Source: Moraxella nasibovis (GTDB lineage: Bacteria > Pseudomonadota > Gammaproteobacteria > Pseudomonadales > Moraxellaceae). From it: a DNA stretch of 64,000 nucleotides. This document shows positions 8,523 through 18,080 of this stretch, in pieces. Position 1 is the first letter of the stretch. The number at the start of each line of letters is the position of its first letter. Location: the NCBI RefSeq assembly GCF_029581575.1, contig NZ_CP089975.1:1922001-1986000 (forward strand), written 5' to 3'. The notes under the pieces are model-generated. The model searched no databases. It saw only the letters and a list, made by a program, of their open reading frames with translations, and was not told the DNA's origin. Made by a program: the position numbers and the translations under genes.

Positions 8523-9812
8523 TTATTTAAGTTCAGCAAACGCCTTATCTGCACAGTCAATCGTCTTATCCAAATCTTCATAAGTGTGAGCGGACGACAT
8601 AAATGACGCCTCAAACGCAGATGGGGCAAGATATACGCCTTGTTTGAGCATGGCATGGAAAAACTGGTTGAAGCGTGCGGTGTCAGCATTTGCCACATCG
8701 CCAAAATTCCTCGGCAAAGTCTCGCTAAAGAACAAACCAAACATACCGCCCACAAAGCACGCACTAAAAGCAATGCCGTGTTTTTGGGCTTTTTCGGTCA
8801 AGCCATTCACCAAATATTCGGTTTTGTCAGTTAATTCTTTGTAAAAATCAGGCTTGGTTAATTCTTCGAACATCGCCTTACCCGCTCGCATGGCTAGGGG
8901 GTTGCCAGAGAGTGTCCCTGCTTGGTACACACCGCCCAAAGGAGCGATACATTCCATAATCTCACGCTTACCGCCAAATGCTCCCACGGGCAAGCCCGCC
9001 CCAATAATCTTACCAAAAGTCGTCAAATCAGGCGTAATGCCAAAATGCTCGCTCGCCCCTTTTAGCCCAACACGAAAGCCCGTCATCACTTCATCAAAAA
9101 TCAGCACCGTGCCGTATCGGGTGCAAAGCTCTCGTAGCGTGGCGTGAAATTCCTGTGTCGGAATAATCATATTCATATTGCCTGCAATCGGCTCAACAAT
9201 CACGCAGGCAAGCTCGCTCCCAAACTTTTCAAAAGCCGACTTCAACGCCCCCACATCATTATAAGGTAAAGTCAGCGTATGCTTAGCAAAATCAGCAGGC
9301 ACGCCCTTACTTGTTGGCTCGCCAATGTCCAGCATGCCAGAGCCAGCCTTGACAAGCAGGCTGTCAGAATGACCGTGATAACAGCCTTCAAATTTGACGA
9401 TTTTATCTCGCCCTGTGTAGCCACGAGCCAGACGAATGGCACTCATTGTCGCCTCTGTGCCACTTGACACCATACGAATGAGTTCAATGTGTGGGAGCAA
9501 ATCGCAAATCAAATCCGCCATTGTCGTCTCAAAGGGTGTGGGCGCACCAAAAGACAAGCCGTCATCAGCCGCTAATTTTACGGCATCAATGACCTTATCG
9601 TGAGCGTGTCCCAAAATCATCGGTCCCCACGAGCCGACATAGTCAATGTAGGGGCGGTTTTCGGTATCATAAATGTACGCACCTTTGGCACGGCTCACGA
9701 ACACAGGCGTACCGCCCACCCCTGCAAAGGCACGCACGGGCGAGTTTACACCCCCAGGGATATGGCGTTTGGCTTTTTCAAATAAGACTTGGTCGGCGGT
9801 TAGGGTTGTCAT
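8523..9812 (-). CDS. hemL: Glutamate-1-semialdehyde 2,1-aminomutase
   Basis: PLP enzyme that converts glutamate-1-semialdehyde to 5-aminolevulinate, the C5-pathway entry to haem. 429 aa, normal for the family. Class III aminotransferase features are clear: [15 protein letters not shown] for phosphate binding, [10 protein letters not shown], the cofactor aspartate in [11 protein letters not shown], and the Schiff-base lysine in [18 protein letters not shown]. The start at 9812 is conventional ([20 protein letters not shown]), although the Shine-Dalgarno is weak. A VapBC-like pair lies immediately upstream on the same strand (10 bp gap), so hemL may receive read-through from it. Confidence 0.97.
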   Translation of the reverse strand: MTTLTADQVLFEKAKRHIPGGVNSPVRAFAGVGGTPVFVSRAKGAYIYDTENRPYIDYVGSWGPMILGHAHDKVIDAVKLAADDGLSFGAPTPFETTMADLICDLLPHIELIRMVSSGTEATMSAIRLARGYTGRDKIVKFEGCYHGHSDSLLVKAGSGMLDIGEPTSKGVPADFAKHTLTLPYNDVGALKSAFEKFGSELACVIVEPIAGNMNMIIPTQEFHATLRELCTRYGTVLIFDEVMTGFRVGLKGASEHFGITPDLTTFGKIIGAGLPVGAFGGKREIMECIAPLGGVYQAGTLSGNPLAMRAGKAMFEELTKPDFYKELTDKTEYLVNGLTEKAQKHGIAFSACFVGGMFGLFFSETLPRNFGDVANADTARFNQFFHAMLKQGVYLAPSAFEASFMSSAHTYEDLDKTIDCADKAFAELK

Positions 9813-9822
9813 TTTTAAATCT

Positions 9823-10263
9823 CTATAATAAAGTAATTAAATTTTGGCTATCAAAGCCTTTGATAACAATAGGGCTAATTTTGGCATCCAATGACACAAA
9901 ACTGGCATTATGTAATTTTGCCAATGCCAATAAATAAACATCGGTTAATTGTTTATTGCCTTGAATGTGTTGCCAATTTATCAAATCATTATTGCTTAAA
10001 TCAATATCCGACAAGATAAATTGGTGATTGGTGTTATTAATCAATCCCGTCAAAACTTTTTGAATTTCTTGGATTTTAAATGGATTACTATAAGTGGGTG
10101 TGGATAAAATGCGAATACAGCCCATTTGTGTTGTGGCACAACTTAACCAAATATTATTAGGATTTTCAGCAAAATCCAAAAACCATTCTTTGACAATATG
10201 ATGATTTTTATGTCCACTATCTAATAAAATAATTAGAAAGTTGACATCCAATAAGGCTTTCAT
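9823..10263 (-). CDS. PIN-domain ribonuclease toxin, VapC-like
   Basis: 146 aa. PIN-domain signatures are [15 protein letters not shown] (first acidic residue D6), the central [10 protein letters not shown] with the conserved TD, and FVSLDAKI near the C-terminus. PIN toxins are Mg-dependent RNases that cut tRNA or rRNA. The gene overlaps the upstream antitoxin by 4 bp (ATGA), and the antitoxin's last codons contain its ribosome-binding site AGGAGT. This is the tight coupling expected of a type II toxin-antitoxin pair. The subtype resembles PIN proteins of the TA_VapC class by pattern only. The target is unknown. Confidence 0.85.
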   Translation of the reverse strand: MKALLDVNFLIILLDSGHKNHHIVKEWFLDFAENPNNIWLSCATTQMGCIRILSTPTYSNPFKIQEIQKVLTGLINNTNHQFILSDIDLSNNDLINWQHIQGNKQLTDVYLLALAKLHNASFVSLDAKISPIVIKGFDSQNLITLL

Positions 10264-10505
10264 ACTCCTTCTTGCTCTCGTATTTGGTTAATTAATTCAT
10301 TCGTTCCCATTGTGCCACGAGCAGGCAATACTTCAAAAGGCAATTTTCTCTCATTACCTTTTTTAATATCGCTTGTTTCTATTTTCTTTTTAAAAGACAG
10401 ATGGCTTGCCAATAGCTCACTTACATAAAAACTGCGTTTTTTTTCTGGCACAAGACTAAAAAACTCTTGGGCAAGTTTGTCGTCAATTTCAATGGTTAAT
10501 TGCAT
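10260..10505 (-). CDS. Antitoxin partner of the PIN toxin
   Basis: 81 aa beginning MQLTIEIDDKLAQEFF, a ribbon-helix-helix-like N-terminus that would bind the operator as a dimer. The basic middle (FKKKIETSDIKKGNERK) and the C-terminal LPARGTMGTNELINQIREQ are typical of a flexible toxin-binding tail. GGGAGAGAGTA precedes the ATG. The gene starts 28 bp after the yjdM-type gene, so it may share that transcript. Identification rests on size, order and the 4-bp overlap with the PIN gene more than on sequence family. Confidence 0.75.
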   Translation of the reverse strand: MQLTIEIDDKLAQEFFSLVPEKKRSFYVSELLASHLSFKKKIETSDIKKGNERKLPFEVLPARGTMGTNELINQIREQEGV

Positions 10506-10533
10506 TACTCTCTCCCAATTTAAATGATTTAAA

Positions 10534-10872
10534 TCACGCCTTTTTCACCACACTAGACTTCAACTTCATCGCCCCAAAGCCGTCAATCTTGCAATCAATA
10601 TCATGGTCGTCTGGTGCGTCATAAATCAGGCGAATGGATTTGGCTTTTGTGCCGACTTTGATGGTCGTGCTTGAGCCTTTGACCTTCAAATCCTTAATCA
10701 CGGTAACGCTGTCGCCATCTGACAGCACATTACCCACCGCATCTTTGATGACAGGCACATCGTCTGCCATCTCGTCTGCCGTCCATTCGTGGCTACACAT
10801 GGGGCAAATGAGCAAATCGCCATCGGCATAAGTGTAGCTTTCATCGCATTTTGGGCAGTTTGGTAAGGTCAT
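10534..10872 (-). CDS. yjdM: YjdM/PhnA-type zinc-ribbon protein
   Basis: 112 aa. The N-terminal zinc ribbon [16 protein letters not shown]...[10 protein letters not shown] has two CxxC pairs. It is followed by the beta-rich PhnA domain with [21 protein letters not shown], a block highly conserved in this family. Despite the old name, the family is not firmly tied to phosphonate breakdown, and its cellular role is unclear. ATG 10872 is preferred over 10878 because AGGA sits 6 bp upstream. It lies alone between a toxin-antitoxin pair and the divergent ygfZ. Confidence 0.9.
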   Translation of the reverse strand: MTLPNCPKCDESYTYADGDLLICPMCSHEWTADEMADDVPVIKDAVGNVLSDGDSVTVIKDLKVKGSSTTIKVGTKAKSIRLIYDAPDDHDIDCKIDGFGAMKLKSSVVKKA

Positions 10873-11038
10873 AATCATTCCTAAGTGCAGTCAAATCGTT
10901 AAAAATACAGCTAAAATTTTTTGCCTAGTATAACAGATTTTGGCGATTTTTTGTTGCTACAAAATGTTAATCTTGGCTTGAAAATGCTACAATGGCAACC
11001 ATAAATTCATTGTTTTTCTTAATTTTGGGCATATCGCC

Positions 11039-11752
11039 ATGACAGACATCACTTTTTATCAATTAAAACTGACAGGCAAAGACGCCGCCAAATTTTTACA
11101 AGGTCAATTAACCGTCAATGTGGATAAATTGTCCGACACCTTCACGCCTTGTGCCATCAGCGATTTGAAGGGGCGTGTGCAATTTGGCTTGTGGGTCGCT
11201 CGCACGGCTGATGATGCTTTTACACTCATCACTTCTGCCGATTGTATGAATGACTTGACCACTCACATCAAAAAATACGGAGCATTTTCAAAATTTGGCA
11301 CCAGCGAACCTGGTGTCATTTATCCTGCCATCCAAGATGATTTGCCAACTTTTAGTGAGCAAGCAGACGAATCAGACTTTGCAAACTGGGCAAAATTAAG
11401 CATTGAATCTGGCAATTATTGGATAACAAAAGCCACGCAAGGACTGTTTCAGCCCCAAGAGCTACGCCTGCATCAGCGAGGGGGCGTGGATTATGACAAG
11501 GGGTGCTATTTGGGGCAAGAAATCATCGCTCGCCTATGGTTTAAGGCAAGCCCAAAAGCCTATCTGCACCGTGTTTTACTGGATAAGGCAGTGCAAGCTG
11601 GCGACAAATTGGACAAAATCCAAATCGTCAATGGCATCATGACTGCCGATGGGTTTGACGCTTTGGTCATCGGCTCGCCAGACCAAGTCACCCAAGCAGG
11701 GCAAATCCTACGCCTACCCCAAGCACTGACAGGCGATGTGGCTCGTGGCTAA
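11039..11752 (+). CDS. ygfZ: YgfZ/GcvT-family folate-binding Fe-S cluster protein
   Basis: 237 aa. The family hallmark, a conserved cysteine in KGCYLGQEIIARL, is present around residue 155-167. The N-terminal half (LKLTGKDAAKFLQGQLTVNV, CAISDLKGRV) matches the tetrahydrofolate-binding GcvT fold. YgfZ supports maturation or repair of certain Fe-S enzymes such as MiaB. It is shorter than E. coli YgfZ (326 aa), mostly through a short C-terminal barrel, which is common in Moraxellaceae-type proteins. The last 17 bp overlap the start of the following oxidoreductase gene, suggesting translational coupling. Confidence 0.9.
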   Translation: MTDITFYQLKLTGKDAAKFLQGQLTVNVDKLSDTFTPCAISDLKGRVQFGLWVARTADDAFTLITSADCMNDLTTHIKKYGAFSKFGTSEPGVIYPAIQDDLPTFSEQADESDFANWAKLSIESGNYWITKATQGLFQPQELRLHQRGGVDYDKGCYLGQEIIARLWFKASPKAYLHRVLLDKAVQAGDKLDKIQIVNGIMTADGFDALVIGSPDQVTQAGQILRLPQALTGDVARG

Positions 11753-13073
11753 TCCCAAGCCAAAAAGCGTAACCGTCATGGGTGCTGGCGTAACGGGCGT
11801 TGCCAGTGCGTGGTATCTGTCACAAGCAGGTTTTGAAGTGACCGTCATTGACCGCCAAAGTCTGCCTGCGATGGAGACCAGCTTTGCCAATGGCGGGCAG
11901 ATTTCGGTATGCCACGCAACCCCTTGGGCAAATCCTGCCACACCCAAAAAAGCCTTGGCGTGGCTTGCCAAGCCTGACGCACCCTTATTGTATCGGCTCA
12001 ATGCCAATGCCGAACAATGGCGGTTTATTTGGCGGTTTTTAAGAGAATGCACCGCCAAGCGTGCCGATGACAATCTTAAACAAATGGTCAATCTGGGGCT
12101 GTATTCTCGAGCGACTTTTAAGGCTTTGATGGACGAGCTGCCGATGAATTTTGAGCAGCGTTTGCAAGGAATCATGCACTTTTATACCAGTCCTGATGAA
12201 TATCAAGCCGCCGTCGCCCCCACCCAGCGTATGCAAACGCTTGGCTGTCATCGCACACTCATCACGCCTGCCACAGCACGCACGATAGAGCCTGCATTGT
12301 CGGTGCTGGGCGATGCTTTGGTTGGGGCGACGCATACAGATGCTGATTTTTCTGCCAATGCCCATTTATTCACCAACGAACTTGCCAAACACTGCCAAGA
12401 ACATGGCGTTCGCTTTGTCTATGACACGCACATTGACCGCATTGGCTTTGATGGCACGCACATCACGCATTTAGAACTTAGCAAAAACAACCACTCATTC
12501 ACACACACAAGCGAGCATTATGTCGTCTGTCTGGCAAGTTTTGGCAAAAGATTGCTTGATCCTTTGGGCGTGCATTTGCCCATTTTCCCTGCCAAAGGCT
12601 ACTCGGCGACTTATGCCGTGCGTGATGGCAAACGAGTGCCACAAGTCAGCCTGATTGATGATGAATACAAGCTGGTCATGAGCCGATTTAGCAGTGAAAA
12701 GCGAGATGTCCTGCGAGTGGCAGGGACAGCAGAATTTAACGGCTATAACACACAACTTGACCAGACTCGCTGTCAGGCGATCACACACCGAGTGCAGACG
12801 CTGTTTGGCGATGCTTTGGATTATGACGAGCCAAACTACTGGACAGGACTTCGCCCCATGACGCCGTCCAATGTACCACTCATTGGGCGAGCGTATCTGG
12901 GCAAGATTTGGCACGGTCAGACCGCCACGCCCAACCGTAAATTTGACAATTTATGGCTCAATACAGGGCATGGCACGCTGGGACTGACCCATTCGTGTGG
13001 TTCGGCAAAGGCATTATCCTTGCTCATGGCAGGGCAGACACCGCCCATTGATTTTGCGTTTATTGGTGCTTAA
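11736..13073 (+). CDS. dadA: FAD-dependent D-amino-acid dehydrogenase, DadA-like
   Basis: 445 aa. The Rossmann motif VTVMGAGVTGVASAWYLSQA binds FAD near residue 12. The DadA-like features are TSFANGGQISVCHATPWANP (residues about 48-67), WTGLRPMTPSNVPLIG and the C-terminal LNTGHGTLGLTHSCGSA. The family oxidises D-amino acids, mainly D-alanine, to oxo-acids at the inner membrane and passes electrons to quinones. Starting inside ygfZ (overlap 11736-11752) ties the two genes together. Exact substrate preference cannot be read from sequence. No terminator is seen downstream, only a repeat element. Confidence 0.88.
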   Translation: MWLVANPKPKSVTVMGAGVTGVASAWYLSQAGFEVTVIDRQSLPAMETSFANGGQISVCHATPWANPATPKKALAWLAKPDAPLLYRLNANAEQWRFIWRFLRECTAKRADDNLKQMVNLGLYSRATFKALMDELPMNFEQRLQGIMHFYTSPDEYQAAVAPTQRMQTLGCHRTLITPATARTIEPALSVLGDALVGATHTDADFSANAHLFTNELAKHCQEHGVRFVYDTHIDRIGFDGTHITHLELSKNNHSFTHTSEHYVVCLASFGKRLLDPLGVHLPIFPAKGYSATYAVRDGKRVPQVSLIDDEYKLVMSRFSSEKRDVLRVAGTAEFNGYNTQLDQTRCQAITHRVQTLFGDALDYDEPNYWTGLRPMTPSNVPLIGRAYLGKIWHGQTATPNRKFDNLWLNTGHGTLGLTHSCGSAKALSLLMAGQTPPIDFAFIGA

Positions 13074-13118
13074 ATTGTGTTTATGGGCTTGTATTACACT
13101 CACCAAATTGATAAAGTC

Positions 13119-13207
13119 ATGTAGTCGTGCAGGGTGGGCAAAGCCTGCCGTTTTTATTTCAACTTATTGAATTTGTTGGGTTTTCTCAAGCTCCAGCCCA
13201 CCCTACG
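13119..13207. repeat. GTGGG-type palindromic repeat (degenerate MITE copy)
   Basis: Contains GCAGGGTGGGC at the left and GCCCACCCTAC at the right, with TTGAATTTGTTGGGTTTTC inside. The same blocks occur at 48560-48722, 50217-50367 and 58534-58778. It abuts the 3' end of dtd, so its right end may be trimmed. Confidence 0.6.
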
Positions 13208-13215
13208 CCACTCTT

Positions 13216-13668
13216 TTATACTTCCAATAAAAAATTGATTGGACCGTCATTGACTGCCGTTACCGCCATACTCGCCCCAAATTCGCCTGTCGCCACATCA
13301 TCATGCACCGATTTGGCATAATTCACCAATTTGTCAAACAAAATGCGTGCGTCAGATGGGGGCATGGCAGGGGCAAAGTCAGGGCGGCGACCCTTGTCGG
13401 TTTTTGCCATCAGGGTAAATTGCGACACCAATAGCAGTCCGCCATCAACATCAGACACCGATTTGTCCATTTTGCCAAGTTTGTCTGCATCGGTGGTGTT
13501 TTCAAAAATACGGTAAGTCAGAATTTTGTCAATCAACTTGCACGCCTTGTCAAAATCATCATCTTTACCAATGCCAATATAGGCAAGCACGCCTGACTGG
13601 ATTTGCCCGATGATTTGACCGTCCACAGCGACATGGGCGGACTTGACTCGTTGGATTAGAGCTTTCAT
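13216..13668 (-). CDS. dtd: D-aminoacyl-tRNA deacylase
   Basis: 150 aa. Hydrolyses D-aminoacyl-tRNAs and glycyl-tRNA-Ala, so recycling mischarged tRNA. Begins MKALIQRVKSAHVAVDG, has the catalytic block LLVSQFTLMAKTDKGRRPDF (the SQFTL motif) and ends with the cross-subunit NDGPINFLLEV, the GP-containing proofreading motif of DTD. ATG 13668 is the family start; the frame is open upstream to 13701. Its convergent neighbour is a D-amino-acid dehydrogenase gene, a thematic pairing (D-amino-acid handling) that may be coincidental. Confidence 0.96.
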   Translation of the reverse strand: MKALIQRVKSAHVAVDGQIIGQIQSGVLAYIGIGKDDDFDKACKLIDKILTYRIFENTTDADKLGKMDKSVSDVDGGLLLVSQFTLMAKTDKGRRPDFAPAMPPSDARILFDKLVNYAKSVHDDVATGEFGASMAVTAVNDGPINFLLEV

Positions 13669-13769
13669 GGATTTCCTTTTGTGCTGGCAATGCCAATGCA
13701 CACTTAGTTAGACCTTAGATTTGCAATACTTCATTTATTGATAAGTCAAATAACAAGACTCATCGCCAT

Positions 13770-14117
13770 CTAGCCAGAGGATGAAGCAGTAAGCCACACT
13801 TCATCATCACCATAATAAAACTCATTATTGATAAAAATCTGACACGCCACGCCCGTGCCTTGTGCGTTATTGCCGAGCTTGACGGTGATCTTGGTGTCAT
13901 TGACATAAAAATCATGAGCTGCGCCAAATATCGCCCGAGAGCTGAACGGATTTTTAAAGGTCAGCAGTTTTTTAAAGGAAAAAACCAACCCTTGATAAAA
14001 ATACACTCGCTCGCCATTGATAAAAATCGCCTCTTTCGTTCCCCCAAAGACACTCCATGCATTATCCACCTTGATGTCAATGCCCTCATAACTGGTATGC
14101 CATGTTTTTTTGAACAT
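13770..14117 (-). CDS. Hypothetical protein, 115 aa
   Basis: I do not recognise a family. The protein begins MFKKTWHTSYEGIDIKVDNAW and reads as alternating beta-strands with aromatic and Asn/Gly turns (INGERVYFYQG, FYVNDTKITVKLG, IFINNEFYYGDDE). That suggests a small beta-sandwich or barrel with repeated -x-I-N-G/N-E-x- turns. There is no signal peptide, and one stretch near the middle is mildly hydrophobic. It is transcribed away from psd. The coding look is good, but there is no functional clue. Confidence 0.65.
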   Translation of the reverse strand: MFKKTWHTSYEGIDIKVDNAWSVFGGTKEAIFINGERVYFYQGLVFSFKKLLTFKNPFSSRAIFGAAHDFYVNDTKITVKLGNNAQGTGVACQIFINNEFYYGDDEVWLTASSSG

Positions 14118-14205
14118 TTTTTAGCCTTTCTTTTTAAATACACCGCCATTTTAACAAAAAATAGGGTACAATAAAGTTATCTTTTAGTAATCGCATGAGA
14201 GCGAC

Positions 14206-15039
14206 ATGAACCTATTCACCACCCTACAAAACATCGTCCCACAGCAAGCCCTATCCGAAGCGGCAGGCGCACTTGCCAAAAGCCAAAATCCTTATGTCAA
14301 AAAAGCCTTTGTGCATACTTTTGCCAAAGCCTATGGCATTGAGCTTTCGGAATATGAGCGTGGGAGCTTGGACGATTATGCAAGTTTTAACGACTTTTTT
14401 ACTCGTGAATTAAAAAGTGGCGTGCGTCCGATTGATGAGACGGCGGGCGGCATTGCAAGCCCAGCAGACGGCAAAATCAGTCAAATCGGAGCCATCACGC
14501 ACGGTCAGCTCATTCAAGCCAAAGGGCGAGATTATGAAGTTGGGCAACTGCTTGCCGACTATGAGCTGGGTAAGACATTCGCGGACGGCTCATTTGCCAC
14601 CATCTACCTCGCCCCCACCAACTACCACCGTGTGCATATGCCCTTTGACGGTGTGCTTACCGCCACTCGCTATGTACCGGGAACGCTGTTTTCAGTCAAT
14701 AACACCACCGCTGAGCATGTCCCAGATTTATTTGCTCGCAACGAACGCTTGGTGTGCGAATTTGATACCCAGTGGGGCAAAGCGTGCGTGGTCTTGGTTG
14801 GGGCGATGATTGTTGCTGGCATTGAGTGCGTGGCGACAGGGGCAATCAAACGCACGCCTTATATCCAAGAGCGAACGCATGATTTACCGCTTAAAAAAGG
14901 CGATGAATTGGGGCGATTTTATTTGGGTTCAACGGCGATTATTGTTTTGCCAAAATCCGCCAATGCCATTTGGGGCGATGAGTTTGTGCATGGTAAAGTG
15001 GTAAAAATGGGCGAAAAAATCGGTCAAGCGCAATCTTAA
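14206..15039 (+). CDS. psd: Phosphatidylserine decarboxylase proenzyme
   Basis: Makes phosphatidylethanolamine from phosphatidylserine at the inner membrane; 277 aa. The self-cleavage motif LGST is in GRFYLGSTAIIVLPK near the C-terminus; its serine becomes the pyruvoyl group. Upstream motifs are FNDFFTRELKSGVRPID, ASPADGKISQIG and YHRVHMPFDGVL. The start GAGAGCGACATG is reasonable. A clear terminator follows, shared in space with the convergent uvrA gene. Confidence 0.97.
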   Translation: MNLFTTLQNIVPQQALSEAAGALAKSQNPYVKKAFVHTFAKAYGIELSEYERGSLDDYASFNDFFTRELKSGVRPIDETAGGIASPADGKISQIGAITHGQLIQAKGRDYEVGQLLADYELGKTFADGSFATIYLAPTNYHRVHMPFDGVLTATRYVPGTLFSVNNTTAEHVPDLFARNERLVCEFDTQWGKACVVLVGAMIVAGIECVATGAIKRTPYIQERTHDLPLKKGDELGRFYLGSTAIIVLPKSANAIWGDEFVHGKVVKMGEKIGQAQS

Positions 15040-15056
15040 AAGTACAGCAAAGCCAA

Positions 15057-15087
15057 AAAACCCAGACCTAAACAAGGTCTGGGTTTT
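15057..15087 (+). terminator. Terminator of psd
   Basis: AAAACCCAGACCT pairs with AGGTCTGGGTTTT around TAAACA, giving a strong symmetric stem. It may also stop uvrA read-through on the minus strand. Confidence 0.85.
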
Positions 15088-15135
15088 CATCAGTCGGCAC
15101 ATCTTGGACATGCCAAAAGCCAATATTTGCTTGGC

Positions 15136-18000
15136 TTATATTTTTAGCATCGGCTTTAAAAATCTGCCTGTATGCGACCTCTCATCCTTCGCCACCTCCT
15201 CTGGCGTGCCGACAGCGACGATCTCACCACCACCAGCACCCCCTTCATAGCCCAAATCAACGATGTGGTCGGCGGTTTTGATGACATCAAGATTATGCTC
15301 GATCACCACCACTGTATTACCCTTGTCTCGTAGGGCGTGCAAAATGTCTAACAGCTTTTTGATGTCCTCAAAATGCAGTCCTGTGGTCGGCTCATCTAGG
15401 ATATACAGAGTCTGCCCTGTGTCTCTTTTGGCAAGCTCTTTGGCGAGTTTGACCCGTTGAGCCTCACCCCCTGATAAGGTCGTGGCGGATTGCCCAAGCG
15501 TGATATAACCCAAGCCTACTTGCATGAGAGCCTCTAATTTGCGATGAATGGCAGGAATCGCCTCAAAAAACGCCATCGATTCCTCCACCGTCATGCCCAG
15601 CACATCGGAGATGGATTTGCCTTTGTATTTGACTTCTAGGGTTTCACGATTATAGCGACTGCCATGACAGACATCGCACGGCACATACATGTCAGGCAAA
15701 AAGTGCATTTCCACCTTAATCATGCCATCGCCTTGACACGCCTCACAGCGACCACCCTTGACATTAAAGCTAAATCGCCCTGCCTTATAGCCCCTCGCCC
15801 TCGCCTCAGGTGTCTGAGTGAATAGATCTCGTATCAGCGTAAACACCCCCGTATAAGTGGCAGGATTGGAGCGTGGCGTACGACCGATGGGGCTTTGGTC
15901 GATGTCCACCATCTTATCAAGGTGTTCTAGCCCTGTGATCTTGTCGTACGCCTCTGGCACGAGCGTGGTGGCATTGTTAAGCTTGGTGGCGGCAAGCGGC
16001 ATGAGCGTGCGATTGATCAGCGTCGATTTGCCAGAGCCTGACACGCCTGTGATACAGGTCATCACGCCAATCGGAATGGACAAATTGACATTTTTTAGGT
16101 TATTGCCTTTTGCCCCTTCTAAGTGGATATGCAAAGGCTCGCTGACCACTTTTTTGCCCTTTTTGACCTCGCCGACTTTGGCAGTATGACGAACAGTAGG
16201 AATCTCAATACGTTTTTTGCCTGACAAATACTGCCCTGTCAATGAGTGCTCGTTTTTGGCAATCTCGTCCGCCGTCCCCGCAGCGATCACTCGTCCGCCA
16301 TGCACGCCTGCCCCCACGCCAATGTCGATGATGTGGTCTGCCATGCGGATGGCGTCCTCGTCATGCTCCACGACGATGACCGTGTTTCCCAAATCTCTTA
16401 GATGAGTCAAGGTGGAGAGTAGGCGGTCGTTGTCTCGTTGGTGCAAGCCAATGGACGGCTCATCCAGCACATACATCACGCCCATAAGACCAGCTCCGAT
16501 TTGGCTTGCTAGGCGAATGCGCTGCGCCTCGCCCCCTGACAAAGTCTCTGCCGAGCGAGCCAAAGTCAAATATTCTAAGCCCACCTTTGTCAAAAAGCCC
16601 AAGCGTTCTCGGATTTCTTTAAAAATCTTATCCGCCACCTCGCCTTTTGCTCCGCCGATGTGCAAGTTTTCATAATACTGCCATGCCTCGCCGATGGGCA
16701 GATGGATGATGTCGCCCACGCCACGACCGTCCACTTTCACGCTGCGAGCGATTTCGTTCAGTCGCACGCCATCGCAGACATTACAGGTGGTGTCGGAGAG
16801 ATATTGCGCCAGCTCGTCTCGCACGATGTTACTGGTGGTGGTGCGGTAACGACGCTCCAAATACGGCAAAATCCCTTCAAACGGCACGGTTTTATTCGTC
16901 TTTCGCCCTCGCTCATCGGTGAAGTTGAAAGTCAGCTTTTCTTTACCAGAGCCGTTTAAGATGATGCTTTGTTCTTTTTTTGGCAAATCCTGCCAAGGGC
17001 TGTCCATGTCGATGCCAAAATGCTGGCAGACAGTGGTCAAAAGCCCAAAATAATAAGCATGGCGCTTATCCCAGCCGTGAATCGCCCCTTGATTGATGGA
17101 TTTGGCAGGCTCGGTGACGATTCGCTCAGCGGCAAAATACTGGCGCTTACCCAAGCCATCACAAGACGGGCACGCCCCAGCAGGGTTGTTAAAACTGAAC
17201 AATCTCGGTTCAAGCTCGCTCACCGCACGGTCGCAGGCAGGACAAGAATGCTTGGCAGAGAGTATCGTCTCCGCCCCATCGTCCATGTCATGCAAAATGG
17301 CGATGTCACTGCCCAGCCTTAATGCCGTCTCCAAGCTCTCCGCCACACGATTGCCCAGATCATCACGCACTTTAAATCTGTCCACCACTACTTCAATGGT
17401 GTGTTTGTGCGTCTTGGCAAGCGTGGGCAACTCATCCATGTCATAGATCACGCCATCGATGCGCACCTTAGTAAATCCTTGCGCCTGCACACTCTCCAAA
17501 AGCGCCGTATGCTCACCCTTTCGCTCACGCACGATGGGGGCTAGGAGCATGAGTTTTGCACCCTCAGGCTTGGCAAGAATGTCGTCCACCATCTCACTCA
17601 CCGTCTGGGCGACCATCGGCAAATCATGCTCAGGGCAGTAAGGCGTACCAACTCGGGCAAAGAGCAGACGCAAATAATCATACACTTCGGTAATCGTGCC
17701 GACCGTAGAGCGTGGGTTGTGGTTGGTGGATTTTTGTTCGATGGCGATGGCAGGCGACAGCCCTTCAATGCTGTCCACTTCTGGCTTGTCCATCTGGCTT
17801 AAAAACTGGCGAGCATAAGCCGACAGACTCTCCACATAGCGTCTTTGACCTTCGGCATAAAGCGTGTCAAAGGCGAGCGATGATTTGCCCGAGCCTGACA
17901 AGCCTGTGATGACCACAAGCTTATCTCGTGGAATGTCCACATCGATGTCTTTTAGGTTGTGCGTGCGTGCGCCTTTGATGCTGATAAATTCGTGTGCCAT
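15136..18000 (-). CDS. uvrA: Excinuclease ABC subunit A
   Basis: Damage-recognition ATPase of nucleotide excision repair; 954 aa, slightly longer than E. coli UvrA (940). Two ABC modules: Walker [15 protein letters not shown] at residue about 33 and [14 protein letters not shown] near 650, with signatures [12 protein letters not shown] and [12 protein letters not shown]. The zinc module is [19 protein letters not shown], and a second zinc finger is [19 protein letters not shown]...[13 protein letters not shown] 18000 gives the normal start [19 protein letters not shown] with AAGGCAGCT upstream. A weak hairpin (15118-15136) lies at its 3' end. I see no LexA-type box upstream. Confidence 0.98.
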   Translation of the reverse strand: MAHEFISIKGARTHNLKDIDVDIPRDKLVVITGLSGSGKSSLAFDTLYAEGQRRYVESLSAYARQFLSQMDKPEVDSIEGLSPAIAIEQKSTNHNPRSTVGTITEVYDYLRLLFARVGTPYCPEHDLPMVAQTVSEMVDDILAKPEGAKLMLLAPIVRERKGEHTALLESVQAQGFTKVRIDGVIYDMDELPTLAKTHKHTIEVVVDRFKVRDDLGNRVAESLETALRLGSDIAILHDMDDGAETILSAKHSCPACDRAVSELEPRLFSFNNPAGACPSCDGLGKRQYFAAERIVTEPAKSINQGAIHGWDKRHAYYFGLLTTVCQHFGIDMDSPWQDLPKKEQSIILNGSGKEKLTFNFTDERGRKTNKTVPFEGILPYLERRYRTTTSNIVRDELAQYLSDTTCNVCDGVRLNEIARSVKVDGRGVGDIIHLPIGEAWQYYENLHIGGAKGEVADKIFKEIRERLGFLTKVGLEYLTLARSAETLSGGEAQRIRLASQIGAGLMGVMYVLDEPSIGLHQRDNDRLLSTLTHLRDLGNTVIVVEHDEDAIRMADHIIDIGVGAGVHGGRVIAAGTADEIAKNEHSLTGQYLSGKKRIEIPTVRHTAKVGEVKKGKKVVSEPLHIHLEGAKGNNLKNVNLSIPIGVMTCITGVSGSGKSTLINRTLMPLAATKLNNATTLVPEAYDKITGLEHLDKMVDIDQSPIGRTPRSNPATYTGVFTLIRDLFTQTPEARARGYKAGRFSFNVKGGRCEACQGDGMIKVEMHFLPDMYVPCDVCHGSRYNRETLEVKYKGKSISDVLGMTVEESMAFFEAIPAIHRKLEALMQVGLGYITLGQSATTLSGGEAQRVKLAKELAKRDTGQTLYILDEPTTGLHFEDIKKLLDILHALRDKGNTVVVIEHNLDVIKTADHIVDLGYEGGAGGGEIVAVGTPEEVAKDERSHTGRFLKPMLKI

Positions 18001-18080
18001 AGCTGCCTTGTTGTTCGTCTTTTGGTCTGAGTAATATGATAAAACATAATGGGGCAAATAGCACGCTTTTTAAAGTACCC

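Noticed and set aside
10534-10872. Phosphonate metabolism role from the PhnA name
   Set aside because: No other phn genes are near, and the family is not reliably linked to phosphonate use.
17990-18080. SOS (LexA) box upstream of uvrA
   Set aside because: No CTGT-N8-ACAG-type sequence is visible in the spacer.
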